A stretch of DNA of 64,000 nt from Tolypothrix sp. NIES-4075 (GTDB lineage: Bacteria; Cyanobacteriota; Cyanobacteriia; Cyanobacteriales; Nostocaceae), in assembly GCF_002218085.1 (NCBI RefSeq), contig NZ_BDUC01000002.1:310001-374000 (forward strand), in the 5' to 3' direction. The notes below the pieces were generated by a model. The model did no database searches. It was not told the origin of the DNA and worked only from the letters and a program-made list of their open reading frames with translations. Each line of letters starts with the position of its first letter. Position 1 is the first letter of the stretch. Shown one piece after another: positions 61,480-64,000 of this stretch. The translations under genes and the position numbers were made by a program.

Positions 61480-64000
61480 ATGTCCCTTGCTAATCATATA
61501 CCTCATAGTCAGCGGCGATCGCTCCGCACTAGGCTAGTGGTTCCTTTTGTGCTACAAATCTTTGCTGCTGTGGGATTAGTCGGTTATCTCTCATTCCGCA
61601 ACAGTCAGCAGGCAGTGAACCACCTAGCTCATCAGTTGATTAGAGAAGCCAGCTTACGAGTCGATCAACACTTAGATACCTACTTAGCAAGTTCTTATCA
61701 AATTGCCCGCAGCAATGCTGAACTAGTCGAGTCAGGATTACTTAACCCACAAGATTTAAATCTGGTTGGCTATCAGTTTTGGGAGAAAGTGGAATTGTAT
61801 CAAAAAATCAGCTATATGCACTTTACCCAAACTAATGGCAATTATTTAGGAGTTGGACGATGGTTGCCGGGTGAAGGAATCACAGTCGATGAAGTTTCCT
61901 CTCGAACGAAGGGAAAAAACATTGTCTATAAAATGGATAATCAAGGAAACCGAACTCAGAAAATTGGTGCTTATGACTTTAATCCGTTAACTTATCCTCC
62001 ATTCGTCCGAACCTCACAATTGCGTAAACCCAATTGGTCGCCTGTGAAAGTTTTGCAAGAAATTGATGGATATGTTGCTCTTGTATTTGGTCATCCAGTT
62101 TACGATCGCAAGCAAAACTTCATCGGTATGATGGCAGCCGATCTCAAACTGTCTCATATCGGTGACTTCCTTCAAGATTTGCAAGTCAGTCCTTCGGGAA
62201 AAATTTTCATTATTGAGCGGGATGGAATGTTAATTGCTCACTCAGTAAAACAGCCGATTCTCAAAGCAATTGGTAAAGATAAGCAACGCCTGAATATTTT
62301 AGAAGATCCCGATCCGGTGATTCAAACAACTGCCCAACATTTGCAGCGTAAATTTGGCAGCTTCGAGCAAATCAAGAATGCACAAGAATTTGATTTTAAA
62401 GTAGGTGCCGATTCTTCTTTATTGACACAAAGTGAACGTCAATTTGTACAAGTGACTCCGTGGCGCGATCGCTTTGGTCTGGATTGGTTGGTAGTCGTGA
62501 CGATTCCCGAATCAGACTTTATGAAACAAATCAATGCTAACACTCGCACCACAATTTTACTGAGTTTAGCTGCTTTGTTTATTGCCACAGTATTTGGAAT
62601 TCTTACAGCTCGTTGGGTGACTCAACCCATCCTCCGCCTCAATCAAGCCGCCAAAGATATCGCCAAAGGAAATTGGCATCAAACAGTTGAACTCAATCGC
62701 ACCGATGAACTAGGAGAGTTAACCATCTCCTTTAACCAGATGGCAGGACAACTCAAAGAATCATTCGAGACATTAGAACAGCGAGTTAGCGATCGCACAG
62801 CCGCACTAGCTGAATCCAATCACCAGCTAGAACATGCTAAAGAGAAAGCAGAAGTGGCAAATCAGGCTAAAAGTTCTTTCATTGCCAATATGAGTCACGA
62901 ACTCCGTACCCCCCTCAACGCCATTCTGGGGTTCGCTCAACTAATGACTCGCAGCAAAACTCTGTCCACCGAACAGCAAGAAAATGTCAGCATCATCGCT
63001 CGCAGTGGCGAACATTTGTTGACGCTAATCAACAATATCCTGGATTTATCCAAAATTGAAGCAGGCAAAACTACACTCAATCTCAAGCGTTTTGATTTAT
63101 ATCGTTTGTTGAGTGATTTAGAAGATATGTTTCGCCTCAAAGCCGAAGATAAAAGATTACAACTGTTGTTTGAATATTTACCAGATGTGCCGCGCTATGT
63201 GGAAACTGATGAAGTAAAACTGCGCCAAGTTTTAATTAACTTAATTAGTAATGCAATTAAATTTACCGATGAGGGTGGTGTATCGCTAAGAGTTAAGGCG
63301 ATGTCTGACGACAAGCCACTGCGCGTCTACGCTTCCTCTGAAGCATCACCCAGCCACACTCTATATTTTGAGGTAGAAGACTCTGGCGCAGGCATTGCTG
63401 CTGATGAACTTGATAAGTTATTTGAAGCCTTTGCTCAAACCCAAAGCGGCAAAAACGCGCAAGAAGGAACAGGATTAGGATTACCCATCAGCCGCAATTT
63501 TGTGCAACTTATGGGTGGCGAGATGAATGTCAGTTCTCAAGTAGGGTATGGCACGCTTGTTAAATTCCAGATTCAGGTGACAGCTGTTGAGGGAGCTGAT
63601 GAAGAAACCGTGCGGTTCAAGCAACAGATTATTGCTTTGGAATCCAATCAACCTCCTTACCGCATCTTAGTTGTGGATGATAAAGATATCAATCGCCAGA
63701 TTCTAGTAAAGTTGCTCAGTCCCTTGGGCTTTGAACTGAAGGAAGCCGCAAATGGTCAAGAAGCGATCGATATTTGGCAACAATGGCAACCCCATTTGAT
63801 TTGGATGGATATGCGAATGCCAGTCCTAAATGGCATTGAAGCCACACAATACATCAAAGCCCAAACCAACGGCAACAGCCCAAAAATTATCGCCTTGACT
63901 GCTAGCAGTTTAGAAGAAGAACGTGCTGCAATTTTGGCAGTCGGTTGTGATGATTTTATGCGAAAGCCATTTCGAGACTACGAAATTTTCGACGCGATGG
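61480..64000 (+). CDS. Hybrid histidine kinase, cut by window end
   Basis: At least 840 residues, with the 3' end outside the window. Order: TM helix (~20-38), periplasmic Cache domain (~45-350), second TM helix (~358-378), HAMP (~380-432), coiled coil, HisKA with NMSHELRTPLNAIL (His near 473), HATPase with LINLISNAIKF and GTGLGLPIS, and a receiver from ~727 (RILVVDDKDINRQIL) with phospho-acceptor Asp in LIWMDMRMPVLNG (~773). More domains may follow. A ligand in the periplasm is probably sensed. ATG at 61480 is preceded by GGAG-like sequence. Confidence 0.92.
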   Translation, partial: MSLANHIPHSQRRSLRTRLVVPFVLQIFAAVGLVGYLSFRNSQQAVNHLAHQLIREASLRVDQHLDTYLASSYQIARSNAELVESGLLNPQDLNLVGYQFWEKVELYQKISYMHFTQTNGNYLGVGRWLPGEGITVDEVSSRTKGKNIVYKMDNQGNRTQKIGAYDFNPLTYPPFVRTSQLRKPNWSPVKVLQEIDGYVALVFGHPVYDRKQNFIGMMAADLKLSHIGDFLQDLQVSPSGKIFIIERDGMLIAHSVKQPILKAIGKDKQRLNILEDPDPVIQTTAQHLQRKFGSFEQIKNAQEFDFKVGADSSLLTQSERQFVQVTPWRDRFGLDWLVVVTIPESDFMKQINANTRTTILLSLAALFIATVFGILTARWVTQPILRLNQAAKDIAKGNWHQTVELNRTDELGELTISFNQMAGQLKESFETLEQRVSDRTAALAESNHQLEHAKEKAEVANQAKSSFIANMSHELRTPLNAILGFAQLMTRSKTLSTEQQENVSIIARSGEHLLTLINNILDLSKIEAGKTTLNLKRFDLYRLLSDLEDMFRLKAEDKRLQLLFEYLPDVPRYVETDEVKLRQVLINLISNAIKFTDEGGVSLRVKAMSDDKPLRVYASSEASPSHTLYFEVEDSGAGIAADELDKLFEAFAQTQSGKNAQEGTGLGLPISRNFVQLMGGEMNVSSQVGYGTLVKFQIQVTAVEGADEETVRFKQQIIALESNQPPYRILVVDDKDINRQILVKLLSPLGFELKEAANGQEAIDIWQQWQPHLIWMDMRMPVLNGIEATQYIKAQTNGNSPKIIALTASSLEEERAAILAVGCDDFMRKPFRDYEIFDAM

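Noticed and set aside
1..64000. tRNA, rRNA, prophage and biosynthetic gene cluster
   Set aside because: Looked for by eye and not found; tRNAs could be missed without a covariance scan.

Overview
The window is chromosomal DNA from a filamentous, probably heterocyst-forming cyanobacterium of the Nostocales (Nostoc, Calothrix, Tolypothrix or Scytonema type). The evidence is the very frequent HIP1 octamer GCGATCGC, heptanucleotide STRR repeats (CCCCATT, GGTAATT, TTAGTGG types), several small inverted-repeat elements, a Psb32-type photosystem protein, a CoaR/CoaT cobalt system, PEP-CTERM proteins and typical cyanobacterial families (DUF4346, DUF4912, Uma2). I saw no rRNA, tRNA, CRISPR array, prophage or replication origin.

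Layout. 0-10 kb: CHAD protein, alpha/beta hydrolase, proline-rich secreted protein, MFS transporter, UspA, an orphan DUF4255 (Pvc16-like) gene followed by a decayed 28-residue repeat gene, phosphoserine aminotransferase, an EamA transporter and a SET protein. 10-17 kb: cobalt-responsive locus with a P1B-4 ATPase (coaT), its MerR-type promoter, a MASE1-GGDEF-EAL protein and the regulator coaR. 17-24 kb: envelope genes, namely a 1342-residue phosphate-binding-like/TM/disordered/DUF4912 protein, an Omp85 barrel and DUF2141, then a pentapeptide protein. 24-30 kb: an NDK-like protein; a three-gene operon of an inactive HtrA-like protein, an intact HtrA-like protease and a LuxR-type pseudo-receiver regulator; and two tandem PEP-CTERM paralogues duplicated with their flanks. 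30-43 kb: a deletion scar joining 5'-truncated EF-G and macro-domain genes, XdhC and MocA-like Mo-cofactor genes, an inactive ClpP-like protein, an ArsR/SRPBCC pair, a methyltransferase, a nitroreductase, a DJ-1 protein and an M28 peptidase. 43-54 kb: a SafE/ferric-reductase-like membrane protein with a secreted partner, galE, a TnpB element, an ABC exporter, an ethylene-receptor-like histidine kinase, Uma2 and HupE. 54-64 kb: sugar transferase, surE, gene remnants, psb32, DUF4346, SMI1/KNR4, a COG3146 acyltransferase and a hybrid histidine kinase that runs off the end.

The likeliest functional systems are the cobalt sensor/exporter circuit, the HtrA pair with its regulator, and the duplicated PEP-CTERM unit. 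Much of the rest shows genome fluidity: nested small elements with recognisable target duplications, a palindrome inserted in frame in coaT, a signal peptide built from STRR sequence, and several truncated genes. Families are named from motifs read by eye; no database search was possible.
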